Source: Chryseobacterium formosense | GTDB lineage: Bacteria; Bacteroidota; Bacteroidia; Flavobacteriales; Weeksellaceae | Direction of reading: 5' to 3' | Assembly (NCBI RefSeq): GCF_900116415.1 | Contig: NZ_FPAP01000001.1 | Location: 496,001-560,000 of the forward strand | Length of the DNA stretch: 64,000 nucleotides | In this document: in pieces, positions 18,682 through 27,459 of the stretch | Layout of the letters: every line of letters begins with the position of its first letter | How positions within the stretch are numbered: position 1 is the stretch's first letter | Notes under the pieces: model-generated | The model's database searches: none | What the model was told of the DNA's origin: nothing | The model's input: only the letters and a program-made list of their open reading frames with translations | Position numbers and translations under genes: made by a program

Positions 18682-18739
18682 CACAGATTTTGAAAATTAT
18701 ACTGATTTATTTTGATTTTTTAAATCTGCAAAATCTGTG
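18682..18739. repeat. Inverted repeat with 11-bp arms
   Basis: CACAGATTTTG (18682-18692) and CAAAATCTGTG (18729-18739) face each other across 36 bases, just after the four-segment membrane protein gene. No T run follows the stem, so it is a weak terminator candidate or a small mobile repeat. Confidence 0.5.
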
Positions 18740-18769
18740 TGAGTTCAAAAATAAAACATAAAAAAAAGT

Positions 18770-19141
18770 ATGAAGTTAGGCGTATTTTCACTGAGCTTAA
18801 GTGTGAAAGATCTTGCAAAATCTAAAGAGTTTTACGAAAAACTGGGCTTTTCATCGATGGGTGGAAGTATGGAGAATAATTATCTCATCATGAAAAACGG
18901 AAGCACATTAATTGGGCTTTTTCAGGCGATGTTCGATGGCAATATGCTGACTTTCAATCCGGGGTGGGATGAAAATGCCCAAAATCTTGATGAGTTTGAT
19001 GATGTAAGAGCAATTCAGCAGCATCTTAAAAATCATCAGGTGGAAATTGATAAGGAAGCCGACGAAACCACTTCCGGTCCGGAACACATCTTCCTGAAAG
19101 ATCCCGACGGAAATATGATTCTTATCGATCAGCATCGTTAA
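18770..19141 (+). CDS. VOC (glyoxalase/dioxygenase superfamily) protein
   Basis: 123 aa. The start FSLSLSVKDLAKSKEFYEKLGF and the end GPEHIFLKDPDGNMILIDQ are the paired beta-alpha-beta-beta-beta modules of the VOC fold. The substrate cannot be told from sequence. A second VOC gene follows, but the two differ in subtype. Confidence 0.85.
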   Translation: MKLGVFSLSLSVKDLAKSKEFYEKLGFSSMGGSMENNYLIMKNGSTLIGLFQAMFDGNMLTFNPGWDENAQNLDEFDDVRAIQQHLKNHQVEIDKEADETTSGPEHIFLKDPDGNMILIDQHR

Positions 19142-19215
19142 TCCCAGTTTTGTGTTCCGAGTTTTACAGCTCAAACCTCAAATCACGTATTTCAAATCAA
19201 ACTAAATTATATATT

Positions 19216-19665
19216 ATGGCAACAGTAAATGTCTACCTTACATTCAACGGAAACTGTAGGGATGCTTTCGATTTTTACAAATCAGTTTTTGGCGGAGAAT
19301 ATCCTTACATCGGAACTTTTGGTGAGATGCCACCGCAGGAAGGTATGGAAATGTCTGAAGCAGACAAAAACAAAATTATGCACGTTACCCTTCCTATTTC
19401 AAAAGAAACTCTTCTAATGGGAAGCGATACAGGCGGAGAATGGGCTTCAAGTCTGACGGTGGGAAATAATTTTTCGGTTTCCATTAATGCAGATTCAAAA
19501 GAAGAAGCAGATAAACTTTTCAACGGACTTTCTGAAGGCGGAAATGTTACAATGCCTTTGGCAGATACATTCTGGGGAGCTTACTTCGGAATGTTCACGG
19601 ATAAATTCGGAATCAACTGGATGGTAAATTATGACGACCCTGCAAAAATGCAGCAACATCCTTAA
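19216..19665 (+). CDS. VOC family protein, PhnB-like
   Basis: 149 aa from the ATG at 19216; the in-frame upstream extension has no homology to the fold. VNVYLTFNGNCRDAFDFYKSVFGGE at the start and WGAYFGMFTDKFGINWMVNY at the end are typical of the PhnB/3-demethylubiquinone methyltransferase-like VOC branch. Role unknown. A terminator follows. Confidence 0.85.
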   Translation: MATVNVYLTFNGNCRDAFDFYKSVFGGEYPYIGTFGEMPPQEGMEMSEADKNKIMHVTLPISKETLLMGSDTGGEWASSLTVGNNFSVSINADSKEEADKLFNGLSEGGNVTMPLADTFWGAYFGMFTDKFGINWMVNYDDPAKMQQHP

Positions 19666-19703
19666 TATTCATTCTTTTCTGAATGTAATTGATCATTATA
19701 AAT

Positions 19704-19732
19704 AACCGACAGAGTATTTTGTCGGTTTTAAT
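19704..19732 (+). terminator. Terminator after the second VOC gene
   Basis: 8-bp stem AACCGACA (19704-19711) and TGTCGGTT (19720-19727), then TTT. Confidence 0.6.
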
Positions 19733-19760
19733 TGTACAATATATTTGCTTAATATTTTAA

Positions 19761-19840
19761 ACTTTGCTGAGCGAAGCGCCTTTGCGGACGGAAAATATTT
19801 TCAAAAATTATAAAAAACTTTGCGCTCTTAGCGTTAAAAA
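19761..19840 (+). repeat. CGCCTTTGCG repeat, copy 1
   Basis: TTTGCTGAGCGAAGCGCCTT starts an 80-base element ending in TTTGCGCTCTTAGCGTTAAA. Related elements lie at 34844 and 41426, all on the plus strand and all between genes. Confidence 0.6.
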
Positions 19841-19861
19841 TATCATTAAAAAACAAACAAA

Positions 19862-20254
19862 ATGAAATTTACAATTGATGAAATTAAAAAAGCACACCAA
19901 AAAGTAAAAAGCGGTGCAGATTTTCCAAAATACATTCAGGAAATAAAAGATCTTGGCGTTTCTCATTACACCGCTCTTGTGGCGAATGGAAATACAAAAT
20001 ATTTTGATGCTGAAGAAAATTTTGCCGAAACAGGAAGTAAATATGAGAATTTAATTATTTCTGAAAATTTAAATCCTGAACAGTTTAAATTCAGATTAAA
20101 ACTCCACCAACAAGGAGGAACAGATTATCCTACTTTCTGTAAAGATTGCGCAGAGAACGGAGTAGAAGGCTGGAAGATGGATTTAAATGAAATGACCTGT
20201 ACTTATTTTGATAAAAACGGAAATGATATTTTAGTGGAAACAGTTCCTTCATAA
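19862..20254 (+). CDS. DUF1398 family protein
   Basis: 130 aa: FTIDEIKKAHQKVKSGADFPKYI, GVSHYTALVANGNTKYF, then GGTDYPTFCKDCAENGVEGW, the DUF1398 pattern. Relatives are sometimes labelled phage envelope proteins, without good support. Cytosolic by sequence. The CxxC pair could bind metal or be redox active, which is a guess. Confidence 0.75.
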   Translation: MKFTIDEIKKAHQKVKSGADFPKYIQEIKDLGVSHYTALVANGNTKYFDAEENFAETGSKYENLIISENLNPEQFKFRLKLHQQGGTDYPTFCKDCAENGVEGWKMDLNEMTCTYFDKNGNDILVETVPS

Positions 20255-20344
20255 AAAACAGAGATAACAAACAGTTTGTTATTATAGATTTTTATTATTA
20301 ATTTTGTATTTATTGATAGTTTGTATAAATTAATAACAAGATTT

Positions 20345-21019
20345 ATGAAGTTTCTGAAGAAGTTGGCTGTTTCAGTTTTTTGTTTAGGAAGTATTTTTTC
20401 TTTTGCTCAGGAAAATGATCTTGGCGCTTGGTATATGTATTTCGGGAATAATAAGATCAGCAAAAAGCTGAATTTCCATAATGAGATCCAGTACAGAAAT
20501 TTTGATGCGATCGGAGATTTAGAACAATTATTAATCCGTACCGGAATCGGGTATGATCTTACAGAAAATAACAATAATATTTTGTTGGGATATGGTTTTA
20601 TCCTGAGCCGGCCTTATATCAATGGTGAAAAGTCGGAAAATATTGAACACCGTATTTTTCAGCAGTATATTACGAAGCAAAAGTTTGGGAGATTCAATCT
20701 GCAGCATCGTTATCGTTTGGAAGAACGTTTTTTACAGAACGATTTCAGGATGAGATTCCGTTATCTATTAGGATTTAATATTCCGATCAATAATAAAGAA
20801 ATGTTGCCGAAAACTTTTTATGCCTCGGTTTATAATGAGATTTTCCTTCACTTAGACAGTCCGGTTTTTGATAGAAACCGTGTGTATGGAGCTTTAGGAT
20901 TTGTCATTAATAAAAACATGAGAGTTGAAGCGGGTTACATGAATCAGCTTCAGGAAAATAAAAACCGCGGACAAATACAAATCGGTTTTTACAACAATAT
21001 TCCTTTTACAAAAAATTAA
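20345..21019 (+). CDS. DUF2490 family outer-membrane beta-barrel protein
   Basis: 224 aa from the ATG at 20345, which is preferred over the TTG at 20321 because it gives a clean signal peptide (MKFLKKLAVSVFCLGSIFSF). The rest alternates like a barrel (DLGAWYMYFGNNKISKKLNF, QHRYRLEERFLQNDFRMRFR) and ends with the DUF2490 pattern RVEAGYMNQLQENKNRGQIQ. Function unknown. Confidence 0.75.
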   Translation: MKFLKKLAVSVFCLGSIFSFAQENDLGAWYMYFGNNKISKKLNFHNEIQYRNFDAIGDLEQLLIRTGIGYDLTENNNNILLGYGFILSRPYINGEKSENIEHRIFQQYITKQKFGRFNLQHRYRLEERFLQNDFRMRFRYLLGFNIPINNKEMLPKTFYASVYNEIFLHLDSPVFDRNRVYGALGFVINKNMRVEAGYMNQLQENKNRGQIQIGFYNNIPFTKN

Positions 21020-21116
21020 AGTAAAATACCCTCAGATTCGGTCTTTAAAAACAGAATCTAAAAGTTTTAAACTCAAAAAAAACAAAACTTTTTTAATAAC
21101 TAAATAATCACAAACC

Positions 21117-22727
21117 ATGATTCACGACTATGTAATTATTTCCATTGCTGTACTTCTTTCAGTGATGATTTTGGTGATGGTAGGGCAGAAGCTCAAAGTA
21201 GCTTATCCGATTTTTCTTGTGATTGCAGGCTTACTCGTGAGCTTTATTCCGGGAATGCCGCAGATCGAAATTGAGCCGGATCTTGTGTTTCTTATATTTC
21301 TTCCTCCTATTTTATTTGAAGCAGCCTGGTTTACTTCTTGGCAGGATTTTCATAAATGGCGAAAACAGATTTTCTCAATGGCATTTGGGTTGGTTTTCCT
21401 TACTTCAATAGTTGTTGCTTACCTTTCTTCATCTATCATTCCGGGACTTACTGTTGCAATGGGATTTCTTTTGGGAGGTGTAAATTCTCCGCCGGATGCG
21501 GTTGCAGCTACTTCCGTTTTAAAGAATATGAAAATTCCTAAAAAAATTACAACCGTTTTGGAAGGTGAGAGTCTGATCAATGATGCATCGAGTTTAATTG
21601 TATTTAAATTTGCTCTGGCTGCAGTAATTTCTGGACAATTTATCTTTCGTGAGGCAGTGACAGATTTTTTCACAATGGCAATTGGTGGAGTGGCTGTAGG
21701 AATCGGAACGGGTTTGGTTTTCGGGAAATTTTTAAGATTAATTCCTTCCAACTCTAATATCGATACAGTTATTACACTTATAGTTCCTTATGTGATGTAT
21801 GTTGCGGCAGAGCATTTTCATTTTTCGGGAGTTTTGGCCGTTGTAGCGGGAGGTTTGTTGATGTCTTACAATTCACATTGTTATTTAAGTCATACTTCAA
21901 GAATTCAGACCGGAAATGTCTGGAGTGTTATCATTTTCCTGATGAATACTATTATTTTCATTCTCATCGGGCTAGAATTACCCATTGTTGTGGCAGCAAT
22001 GAAAGATTACACGATTTCAGAAGGTATTTTTTATAGTATTGTTATCGGTGGGGCGATTATTTTTACACGTTTAGCATACAGCTATGCTATTGTTTATATT
22101 CCGTGGCTTTTGTCAAAAAAAATGCGGGAAGAAAAACCAAAGCCTGATTGGAAAGAACCTTTCATCATCAGTTTTGCGGCAATGAGGGGAGTTGTTTCAT
22201 TGGCAGCGGCACTTTCGATTCCGGTGTATATCAGTCCGGGAGAAGCTTTTCCGCACAGAAATATTATTTTATTCGTAACCTTTGTGATTATTCTGATTAC
22301 TTTGGTCGGACAAGGTTTATTGTTGTCACCAATCTTGAAATTCCTTAAAATTGAAGATGCAGGAAGCGATCTTCCGGAAGAAAAACAGGAAGCCATTTTA
22401 ATGAAAAAATTAAAAGAAACAGCACTTCAAAAGCTTACTTCAGATTTCTCTGAACTCTCTGAAAACAACAGTCTTGTAAAACACCAGATTTATAAACTCG
22501 AAAATGAGATGAAGCTGATTGCTGATAAAGCTCAATGTATGGGTTCAACGGTAGATTATGCTGCAGCGATGAATGAAAATAAAGATGTTTTAAGACAGGT
22601 TATTCAGGCACAAAGAAATGAACTTCACCGTATGAAACGTGAAAAAATATTCGATGATCATGTAATGAGAACCATTGAAATGCAGCTGGATTTTGATGAA
22701 GCGAAAATTACTGGTTTTGCTCATTAA
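21117..22727 (+). CDS. Na+/H+ antiporter, CPA1 family
   Basis: 536 aa with about twelve membrane segments. FLPPILFEAAWFTSW and GGVNSPPDAVAATSVLKNM, with ESLINDASSLIVFKFAL, are CPA1 transport-core motifs carrying the conserved Asp residues. A cytosolic tail of about 130 residues follows, rich in charged helices. It exchanges Na+ or K+ for protons. Length is normal for the family. Confidence 0.88.
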   Translation: MIHDYVIISIAVLLSVMILVMVGQKLKVAYPIFLVIAGLLVSFIPGMPQIEIEPDLVFLIFLPPILFEAAWFTSWQDFHKWRKQIFSMAFGLVFLTSIVVAYLSSSIIPGLTVAMGFLLGGVNSPPDAVAATSVLKNMKIPKKITTVLEGESLINDASSLIVFKFALAAVISGQFIFREAVTDFFTMAIGGVAVGIGTGLVFGKFLRLIPSNSNIDTVITLIVPYVMYVAAEHFHFSGVLAVVAGGLLMSYNSHCYLSHTSRIQTGNVWSVIIFLMNTIIFILIGLELPIVVAAMKDYTISEGIFYSIVIGGAIIFTRLAYSYAIVYIPWLLSKKMREEKPKPDWKEPFIISFAAMRGVVSLAAALSIPVYISPGEAFPHRNIILFVTFVIILITLVGQGLLLSPILKFLKIEDAGSDLPEEKQEAILMKKLKETALQKLTSDFSELSENNSLVKHQIYKLENEMKLIADKAQCMGSTVDYAAAMNENKDVLRQVIQAQRNELHRMKREKIFDDHVMRTIEMQLDFDEAKITGFAH

Positions 22728-22834
22728 AATACTTAAAAAATGTCAATTTTAGTTAAATCAAAGTAATCGACTGGTTTCATATTAGCAGAGCGTTATAAAA
22801 ATTGCTATTTTTGATGAAATTTTAGAAATAACAA

Positions 22835-23857
22835 ATGAAAAATAAGATAATTGTAGGATTTGCAGCTTTAATGTTGGTGATGTCTTGTAATAATAATGAT
22901 AAAGTACTAAATGCATTGGCCGATTATAATAATGAAATGGTTTCGCAAGGTTATCATTTCGGTGACAAAATCGAACTTCCGAAAGAAGTTACAGATAATG
23001 CGGAAAGTATTGTTATCAGCTTTGGTGAAAAAGAATCTTCAAATCTCACCATCGATCCGAAATATTTTACGCTTGGCGACAACGCAGTTACATTTAATAT
23101 TAAAACAAAAGGCGGCGAAACCCTTTATCAGGACGCAACGATCAACGTCTATAGCAAAAGTCCGGAAACGGCAATCAATTATGAAGTTATAGCAGAATAT
23201 CCACATGATCCTAAAAACTTTGTACAAGGTTTCCAGATTGACGGGAATACCATTTATGAAAGTGATGGGCAACACGGTTCTTCGAAAATTTTAAAATACA
23301 CTTTAGGAGATACCAAGCCAATTGCATCGACTACACAACCTGAAGAATTTTTCTCTGAAGGAAGTACAATTGTCGGGGATAAAGTTTACCAGTTAACCTG
23401 GCAAAATAAAAAAGGTTTCATTTATGACAAGAACACGTTAGCGTTACAGTCTGAATTTCCTTATCCGAATGTGATGGGCGAAGGTTGGGGATTAACGTAT
23501 GACGGGAAAAATCTTATTGCATCTGATGGAACGAAAAATTTGTATTTTTTAGATGTTAAAGATCCTTCAAAAATGGTTAGGTTTATTTCGGTTGCTGGTA
23601 CAAATTCTGTCTATGAAAAGCTAAACGAACTCGAATATTACAAAGGATTTATTTATGCCAATGTTTGGCAAAAGCCTTATATTTTAAAAATCAATCCTGC
23701 AAATGGTGAAGTGGTAGGGAAATTTGATTTTTCTGAAATTGCTAAAAAAAATACGAAAGGCGAAAATGATGTTTTAAACGGAATTGCTTTCAAAGGGGAT
23801 AATATGTTGGTTACAGGGAAAAATTGGCCGACAATTTATGAAGTTGCCATTAAATAG
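22835..23857 (+). CDS. Glutaminyl-peptide cyclotransferase, bacterial beta-propeller type
   Basis: 340 aa lipoprotein (lipobox LVMSC). After an N-terminal immunoglobulin-like segment, the propeller part has YPHDPKNFVQGFQIDGNTIYES, FFSEGSTIVGDKVYQLTWQN, MGEGWGLTYDGKNLIASDG and NELEYYKGFIYANVW, the typical blades of glutamine cyclotransferases. It forms pyroglutamate at the N-terminus of exported proteins. A TATTTTTG box lies at 22806-22813. Confidence 0.88.
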   Translation: MKNKIIVGFAALMLVMSCNNNDKVLNALADYNNEMVSQGYHFGDKIELPKEVTDNAESIVISFGEKESSNLTIDPKYFTLGDNAVTFNIKTKGGETLYQDATINVYSKSPETAINYEVIAEYPHDPKNFVQGFQIDGNTIYESDGQHGSSKILKYTLGDTKPIASTTQPEEFFSEGSTIVGDKVYQLTWQNKKGFIYDKNTLALQSEFPYPNVMGEGWGLTYDGKNLIASDGTKNLYFLDVKDPSKMVRFISVAGTNSVYEKLNELEYYKGFIYANVWQKPYILKINPANGEVVGKFDFSEIAKKNTKGENDVLNGIAFKGDNMLVTGKNWPTIYEVAIK

Positions 23858-23907
23858 TTAAAATTGAATGACTGTTCATTCATCCAGAAATAAAATATGT
23901 AAATTGG

Positions 23908-23928
23908 TAGCGCTCCGAAGGAGCGCTA
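23908..23928. repeat. Perfect 9-bp GC-rich hairpin
   Basis: TAGCGCTCC GAA GGAGCGCTA, in the 90-bp gap between the cyclotransferase and the next gene. No T run follows, so it may be a REP-like hairpin or mRNA stabiliser, not a terminator. Confidence 0.55.
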
Positions 23929-23947
23929 TCTTGGTAAAAAAGATTTT

Positions 23948-24853
23948 TTGAAATTATTACAATTCTTATCTGTTTTGGTATTCTGTACATTTTCTGCGCA
24001 GAAAGCTCTTCCTTTTGATTCTTTAAAGCTTAAGGAAACAAGAGATATGTTTGCGGATGATTACGGAAGTCTTTATTTCTACAAAAACAAAGATTTCAGT
24101 TTCACGAAATACGATTCCCTAGGAAAGCAGTTGGGAAAAATGATGTTCACGGTTCCCTTCAAAGTTCAGGGAGTGCAGAACCCTTTAAGTATAGCTCTTT
24201 TCTCGGAAAATGCTCAGGAAATGAAGTTTGTGGATCAGAATCTGAATGAAATTCAGAAGCTTGATTTTAAACAGAAATTTACGTTTATCAAACATGCTTA
24301 TGCAGAAGATCTTCAGCAGATCTGGTTGATGGATGAAAGCATGAAAAGGCTGATTCAGTATAATTTCAGAAATGATACAACGATCAATTCTTTTCCTTTT
24401 GATGCAAGTTTTGATGATCTGATCGATCTTTTGGTCTTTGAAAATAAAGTTTATATTTTATCTAAAAACCAGTTCAGGGTTTACAATCTGAAATTTGAAA
24501 AACTCTTTGAAGCACCTGTTGAAAATGCAAAACGATTCAGAAGAGAAAACGAAATCATCCTGATTGTCGCAAAGAATACAATTTTCAAATATAATCCGGA
24601 AAAAGGTTTGACCAAAATTTTCGAAGATCACGATGCACAGATTGTGGATAAAAATTCACTGGCTTATTTTGAAGTAAAAGACAACAAACTCTATCTTTAC
24701 ACCCTTGAAAATATAGCAAGTATTAAAAAGCTCAAAGACGCAGAAAACCAGAAAAAAGAACTGGAAAAATCCATAGAAAAACTTGAAAAAGAAAAGTCTG
24801 AGAAGACAGATATTATTAAGCTGATGGATGAGATTGAGGATTTAGGCTTTTAA
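23948..24853 (+). CDS. Secreted beta-rich protein of unknown function
   Basis: 301 aa read from a TTG start; it opens with a signal peptide (MKLLQFLSVLVFCTFSAQ). The body repeats short strands like a beta-propeller (QNPLSIALFSENAQEMKF, LQQIWLMDESMKRLIQYNF, DLLVFENKVYILSKNQFRVY). It ends in a Lys/Glu-rich coiled coil of about 50 residues. No family named. It lies 27 bases before the deoxynucleoside kinase gene, probably one operon. Confidence 0.7.
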   Translation: MKLLQFLSVLVFCTFSAQKALPFDSLKLKETRDMFADDYGSLYFYKNKDFSFTKYDSLGKQLGKMMFTVPFKVQGVQNPLSIALFSENAQEMKFVDQNLNEIQKLDFKQKFTFIKHAYAEDLQQIWLMDESMKRLIQYNFRNDTTINSFPFDASFDDLIDLLVFENKVYILSKNQFRVYNLKFEKLFEAPVENAKRFRRENEIILIVAKNTIFKYNPEKGLTKIFEDHDAQIVDKNSLAYFEVKDNKLYLYTLENIASIKKLKDAENQKKELEKSIEKLEKEKSEKTDIIKLMDEIEDLGF

Positions 24854-24880
24854 TAACGACAAATAAAGAATTAAGAAGAT

Positions 24881-25495
24881 ATGCATATTGCGGTTACGGG
24901 AAATATTGGAGCAGGAAAGACAACACTTACAAGAATGCTTGCAAAACATTACAATTGGGATGCACAGTTCGAAGATGTAGATCACAACCCTTACCTGGAA
25001 GATTTTTATGCTGATATGAGCAAATGGAGTTTTGCTTTACAGATTTACTTTTTGGGCAGCAGGTTCCGTCAGGTAAAGGAAATCAGAGAGAGCGGGAGAA
25101 ATATTATTCAGGATCGTACGATCTATGAAGATGCCCATATTTTTGCCGAAAACCTTAATGATATGAAGCTGCTTTCGGACAGAGATTTTAAGAACTACGC
25201 TTCTTTGTTTGATCTGATGAAAAGCTTTGTCTCAGCACCCGATTTGTTGATTTATTTGAAATCTGATGTTCCGAATCTTGTAAAGAAAATTTATAAAAGA
25301 GGAAGAGAATATGAAGCCACAATAAGTATTGAGTACCTTTCAAAACTTAATAAAAAATACGAAAAATGGATTTCCAATTACACAGAAGGTAAATTGCTGA
25401 TCATTGAAGTTGATGATCTTGATTTCGTAGAAAAGCCTGAAGATTTCGGCTTGATTTTAGAAAAGATCGAGACAGAACTGAACGGATTGTTTTAA
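24881..25495 (+). CDS. Deoxynucleoside kinase
   Basis: 204 aa with P-loop GNIGAGKTT (residues 7-15), an EDVDHNPYLEDFY substrate loop, and QDRTIYEDAHIF containing the DR catalytic motif. It phosphorylates deoxyadenosine, deoxyguanosine or deoxycytidine in nucleotide salvage; the base preference is not decided by sequence alone. Confidence 0.9.
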   Translation: MHIAVTGNIGAGKTTLTRMLAKHYNWDAQFEDVDHNPYLEDFYADMSKWSFALQIYFLGSRFRQVKEIRESGRNIIQDRTIYEDAHIFAENLNDMKLLSDRDFKNYASLFDLMKSFVSAPDLLIYLKSDVPNLVKKIYKRGREYEATISIEYLSKLNKKYEKWISNYTEGKLLIIEVDDLDFVEKPEDFGLILEKIETELNGLF

Positions 25496-25569
25496 TTTTC
25501 TAATTAACATAATATTTGGTTCTAAATTTGTTGAAGCAAATATATTCTCATCTTTAAAATCAGACTAAA

Positions 25570-25920
25570 ATGTTGGTAAAAGTTCTTCATAACGGAAATT
25601 GCTCAAAATCGAATGCGGTTTTAGAGTATCTGGACGAAAACGGAATTCAGTTTGAAATTATTAATATTGTCGAAGATCCGTTAAGTGTTCTGGAGCTTAA
25701 AACGGTTTTGAAAAAACTGAATCAGAGCGTTTTTCATATTATCAGAAAAGAAGAAAAACTGTATCTTGAAAAATTTGCCTCCCAAAATTATTCGGAAGAA
25801 GAATGGCTGCAGATTTTATCGGAAAACCCCTCACTTATCCAAAGACCGATATTGATTAAAGGATCAGTTGCCATGTTGGGAAGACCTTTGGAAAATGTGA
25901 AGTTTTTTATCGAAAAGTAA
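25570..25920 (+). CDS. ArsC/Spx-family thioredoxin-fold protein
   Basis: 116 aa. NGNCSKSNAVLEYLDENG carries the active-site Cys (GxCxKS), and LIQRPILIKGSVAMLGRPLE has the RPI..GR motif of the ArsC family. It could be a glutaredoxin-dependent arsenate reductase or a related oxidoreductase; no arsenic genes are nearby. A strong terminator follows. Confidence 0.8.
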   Translation: MLVKVLHNGNCSKSNAVLEYLDENGIQFEIINIVEDPLSVLELKTVLKKLNQSVFHIIRKEEKLYLEKFASQNYSEEEWLQILSENPSLIQRPILIKGSVAMLGRPLENVKFFIEK

Positions 25921-25945
25921 AATATTAAAATTAGATTTATAAATT

Positions 25946-25984
25946 AAAGAAAGGTTAGTTGTTCAAACTAACCTTTCTTTTTTA
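25946..25984. terminator. Bidirectional terminator between convergent genes
   Basis: A 15-bp perfect stem (25946-25960 against 25966-25980) with a 5-base loop and T runs on both strands. It ends the ArsC-like gene on plus and the DUF493 gene on minus. Confidence 0.88.
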
Positions 25985-26001
25985 TAGCAGCAAAATTTTA
26001 A

Positions 26002-26307
26002 TTAAAGTAAAATTACATTTTCTATTTTCGCAACTTCCTGATAAATTTTTACCACCTGGTCCGCATCCAGAACAAATGCATTGATATTGCAGGCTGTATA
26101 TTTACCGTTTTTACTTTCCCTGTTGCCCATAGTGAACTTTATGCCGTCAAAAACTTTATAAATCTCAGTAATCTTCGCCTCATCGGTCGGAATGATAAAT
26201 TTAAATAAATAATCTTCCGGAAAGTCGTGGTGACCTTCAAGTTTTTCCTTTAGAGAATTATAAAATTCTTCAGGATTTGCATGCTGATTTCCTTGTAATA
26301 TATCCAT
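26002..26307 (-). CDS. DUF493 family protein
   Basis: 101 aa: PEEFYNSLKEKLEGHHDFPEDYLFKFIIP and the central GNRESKNGKYTACNI stretch match the DUF493 (YbeD-like) ferredoxin fold. No catalytic motif. YbeD relatives are proposed ligand-binding regulators. It lies 39 bases after the DUF4197 gene and likely shares its transcript. Confidence 0.8.
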   Translation of the reverse strand: MDILQGNQHANPEEFYNSLKEKLEGHHDFPEDYLFKFIIPTDEAKITEIYKVFDGIKFTMGNRESKNGKYTACNINAFVLDADQVVKIYQEVAKIENVILL

Positions 26308-26346
26308 CTTTTCTACCTTATTTATATAAATATAATGAAAAAAAAG

Positions 26347-27024
26347 CTATTTTCCAAACGCTCCCAATAGCGAACCGGAATTTTGCTTTTCATGGTCTTC
26401 AATAATATTAAAAAGACCGTTTACAATCTGTTCTGAAGCCAGCATACTCAATCCGCCTGCGTTAACGTTGGTTTTGTTTCCACCCAACAAGCTGCCTAAT
26501 AAATTGCTTCCGGACAATGCCGTATTGATTGTTTTTACGATCCCGTATTTATTTAGTTCCTGTTCAACTCTCGGAGCAATTGCCTGAACAAGCTGAGTCT
26601 GGGTTTTCTCCTTTAAAATTAAAGTAGCCGTACCTTTCTCTCCCTGAATAATTCTTGTAACATCCTGCGCATTTAAGCTATTAACCGCAGACTCCAATAT
26701 AGGCTTTGAAATACCGACTGTATAAACTGCAGCTTCAGCAATATATTCTCTTTCTTTTGCCACGATTGACGGAGCTATTTTTTCTAAGGTCGTATTGATA
26801 TCACGAAGTTGCTGTGGTAAGGCTTTATCTACTAAGTTATTTTGAAGAAATGCTTCTTTGTTTCCGTAGATGTTTGCTCCTTTATTAATTCCGCCCAGCA
26901 AAACTCTTTTTATGACCGCCAATCCTAAATCCGAGGTAGCTATCGACGTACAAGACTGTAGCGTTGTATTGATAATCGCTCCTGTACTTAAAATAACGGT
27001 TGCTGCGATGATATATTTTTTCAT
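26347..27024 (-). CDS. DUF4197 lipoprotein
   Basis: 225 aa with a signal peptide and a candidate lipobox (TTLQSC). The family pattern is DLGLAVIKRVLLGGINKGAN, LRDINTTLEKIAPS and AAVYTVGISKPILESAVNS. Function unknown; probably outer or inner membrane-attached in the periplasm. A convincing promoter precedes it (27049-27081). Confidence 0.8.
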   Translation of the reverse strand: MKKYIIAATVILSTGAIINTTLQSCTSIATSDLGLAVIKRVLLGGINKGANIYGNKEAFLQNNLVDKALPQQLRDINTTLEKIAPSIVAKEREYIAEAAVYTVGISKPILESAVNSLNAQDVTRIIQGEKGTATLILKEKTQTQLVQAIAPRVEQELNKYGIVKTINTALSGSNLLGSLLGGNKTNVNAGGLSMLASEQIVNGLFNIIEDHEKQNSGSLLGAFGK

Positions 27025-27048
27025 TTTAATTTATATTTTAAACTGCAC

Positions 27049-27081
27049 CAAAGTTAATTACTTAATGTGCTTGTTACAAAA
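27049..27081 (-). promoter_or_regulatory. Promoter of the DUF4197 gene
   Basis: On the minus strand TTTTG (27081-27077), a 20-base spacer and TAACTTTG (27056-27049) match the Bacteroidota primary promoter TTTG-N17-23-TAnnTTTG. Confidence 0.65.
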
Positions 27082-27435
27082 TTTTTAATTTCACAAAAAG
27101 TGTATGTAGGTAATTCACTATTTCTGTACCATAATTAAAAGTTTTTTAAAGATCATCTTAAAAATATCCTTCTGACTACCTTTTTTGGCGAAAATTATTG
27201 CTTCAATGTGAAAAAATGAAATTTTTTACGATATTAATTTGATAAAAATCATGTTCTATTTTAAGAATAAATTAAATAAATATTATAATATCTTAACAAA
27301 TAATTAAACTTAAACGCATTATCAAAATTTTTTTAAGTAACTTTAACAAGATTGGATATTTTTTCTATTTTTGATTAATGTCTACTTTTGAGACATGGAG
27401 GGATGAAGATGTAAATCGACTTTCCAATAATATGA
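27082..27435. other. Upstream region of the susC operon
   Basis: A 354-bp AT-rich spacer. It carries two TAnnTTTG boxes, TATTTTTG at 27366-27373 and TACTTTTG at 27383-27390, without a clear -33 partner. One of them probably starts the susC transcript. No regulatory gene and no riboswitch is visible. Confidence 0.4.
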
Positions 27436-27459
27436 ATGTACAAGATAAAATTAAACTAT